NCBI GenBank assembly: GCA_016715985.1
Contig: JADJXD010000001.1
Location: 186,001-250,000, forward strand
DNA: 64,000 bases
DNA from: Saprospiraceae bacterium
Lineage (GTDB): Bacteria > Bacteroidota > Bacteroidia > Chitinophagales > Saprospiraceae
Reading direction: 5' to 3'
Notes under the pieces: generated by a model
The model's database searches: none
Seen by the model: the letters and a program-made list of their open reading frames with translations, nothing else
Told to the model about the DNA's origin: nothing
Position numbers and translations under genes: made by a program
Shown: positions 62,860-64,000 of the stretch, piece by piece
Layout: the number at the start of each line of letters is the position of its first letter
Position numbering within the stretch: the stretch's first letter is position 1

Positions 62860-63252
62860 TTACACAATATGTGACAAAAGATCTGGTGGGATATAGATCG
62901 TTTGATTGAAAAGATAATTTTTAAACAACTTATTATAATTAATAACATTTTTTGTATTTGGAAGAAAAAGATTTCCGAATACCAGCCAAATTAAATCTAC
63001 GGGAATAAATGGTTGAAAATTAAAGTCTTTATAAACAGGGGGTAAGGGATTATCAGAAGTAGAATCACTGTCTTTAAGATTTTTCATCAGTTGACATTTC
63101 CCTTTACATTTTAATTCCTTTTTATCTTTGTTTTCACATAGATAATTTGCTATATACTCCTGATTTACCTTCCAGGCCAGAATTGTATTCACCTTAGAAA
63201 GTATTGGCAACAGCACCAAAAAAGCTAAAAAATATGTTACTAAAATTTTCAC
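62860..63252 (-). CDS. small Cys-rich membrane protein, GTG start
   Basis: A 130-residue protein with one N-terminal membrane helix and the motif YLCENKDKKELKCKGKCQLMK, four Cys that could bind Cu or Zn. Proteins with CENKD..ELKC.GKC occur near copper-handling genes in Bacteroidota. It starts with GTG at 63252; a TAATTTTG box lies only 4 bases upstream, so the message may be nearly leaderless. First gene of the module. Confidence 0.7.
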   Translation of the reverse strand: MKILVTYFLAFLVLLPILSKVNTILAWKVNQEYIANYLCENKDKKELKCKGKCQLMKNLKDSDSTSDNPLPPVYKDFNFQPFIPVDLIWLVFGNLFLPNTKNVINYNKLFKNYLFNQTIYIPPDLLSHIV

Positions 63253-63256
63253 AACG

Positions 63257-63300
63257 CAAAATTAAAAAAAATCCTGAATCGCATTTGTGATTCAGATCAT
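63257..63300 (-). promoter_or_regulatory. promoter and Crp/Fnr-type site of MbnP/MbnH module
   Basis: Read leftward: inverted repeat GTGAT-TCAG-ATCAT (63287-63300, one mismatch), then the -7 box TAATTTTG (63264-63257). The repeat centre is about 43 bases before the implied start site, the class II activator position. Confidence 0.5.
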
Positions 63301-63465
63301 AAATTGATTTTTTTTACAAAATAATTATAGCGCGATTTGATGTGTATTTATTTGTTTAACTTATTGACAATATATTAATTTTTAATTTTGATATTTTTGA
63401 TAAATTAAGAGCGTAAAAGTTTCATGTTCGTGCTCAAAGGCGATAATGGTTTGTGCTTAATACAT

Positions 63466-63580
63466 CAAAAAATCAATTTCATTCCCTTCGTATTCCGAAA
63501 TCTGAATTAAAACTGCTTTTGTGTCATTTGTTTTTCTGATAAATTGCATTTAATAATTTTAATATATATAATGGATTGAA
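63466..63580. repeat. 115-bp direct repeat, copy 2 (gene-start fragment)
   Basis: An exact second copy of 59123-59237. It holds the first 28 codons of the 'site-specific recombinase' gene (start at 63549, leftward), after which the sequence diverges and no frame continues. It is a truncated duplicate, not a gene. Confidence 0.95.
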
Positions 63581-64000
63581 TTGCAAATTAAAGACGATTA
63601 CTTAAACACCTTAAATTTTTCCCCAAATTAAATAATATTTTAACTGTGTGAAAAAAATAATAAATTCAGGATTAAAGCCAAATCATAATTTATATCAAAA
63701 TATTTAATAATATGGAAATTCAAATACCAAGGTAATTATTAAATTCAGATCACAACCTAATAACACAACGAATTACCATTTATTTTTCTGTAAGTCATGT
63801 CCATTTACCACCAAAATATTGTATTTCCTGACTCCAAAAATATATCTGAAGGAAAAATTCACTTTATATTAATTCATTAAAAATGGGTAAATCAAGAGAT
63901 TATAATATTACAAAATCATTAAGAAATCAGTTTACAAATGCAAATTATTTGCTTTTAAAATTATTCCTAATTTGACTGAGTTCTGTTTAACATTAAAAGT
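63581..64000. other. 420-bp region, nothing recognised
   Basis: Very AT-rich. A 30-codon frame at 63883 (MGKSRDYNITKSL) ends before the window edge and has no support. If the module was inserted, this stretch is the original upstream flank of the membrane protein gene. Confidence 0.4.

Overview
The window looks like a chromosome segment of a low-GC Bacteroidota bacterium, probably a Saprospiraceae-like lineage. Evidence: AT-rich DNA, almost no Shine-Dalgarno sequences, -7 boxes of the form TAnnTTTG, secreted proteins with type IX-like C-terminal tails, and a Chlamydia/Bacteroidota-style V-type ATPase operon. Species assignment is inference. No rRNA, tRNA or CRISPR array was recognised.

Layout. 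0-4.5 kb: the edge of an NTF2-like gene, then a prenyl-lipid cluster (homogentisate-prenyltransferase-like UbiA, methyltransferase, and a fused phytol-kinase-like/DUF92 protein) followed by a quinone-oxidoreductase-like gene. 4.8-7.5 kb: two secreted repeat/beta-helix proteins. 7.8-15.6 kb: V-ATPase (E, DUF2764, A, B, D, I) with the K rotor gene inverted upstream. 15.6-16.4 kb: a decayed REP-associated transposase with hairpins. 16.6-21.4 kb: DUF2064 protein, an adaptor/TolC pair without a pump, and a Gfo/Idh oxidoreductase. 21.5-30.0 kb: a nine-gene leftward operon that reads as thiosulfate/persulfide metabolism (porin, exported DsrE, SoxB-like hydrolase, TsdA-like cytochrome, two YeeE/YedE permeases, rhodanese, 1-Cys peroxiredoxin, metallo-beta-lactamase/rhodanese protein). 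30.3-46.4 kb: mostly housekeeping genes (peptidase, TraB, Lrp, proC, RRM protein, lysS, exported aminotransferase, LOG, sigma-54 regulator, M20 hydrolase, glycosyltransferase, recR, tatC, CBS protein). 46.4-48.2 kb: a degenerate IS1182-like element.

48.4-53.6 kb: an accessory cluster resembling arsenic ArsE/ArsP/ArsF/ArsG modules (two CxxC mini-thioredoxins, a CSCS permease, DinB, exported FmdE-rhodanese, ArsF-like and CcdA/ArsG-like proteins). Four of its genes begin right after unusual AT-rich arrays built from 8-bp units that start with ATT. 53.7-59.2 kb: ThuA protein, CbpA/CbpM chaperone pair, a frameshifted TraR/DksA zinc-finger gene, and a large membrane 'site-specific recombinase' family protein. 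59.5-63.3 kb: a leftward five-gene module containing MbnP-like and MbnH-like (diheme peroxidase) lipoproteins, flanked by a perfect 115-bp direct repeat.

Five accessory or stress loci (sulfur operon, CBS gene, ars-like cluster, CbpA/CbpM, MbnP/MbnH module) carry similar Crp/Fnr-type inverted repeats upstream. They may therefore answer to one redox or oxygen-sensing regulator that is not encoded in the window.
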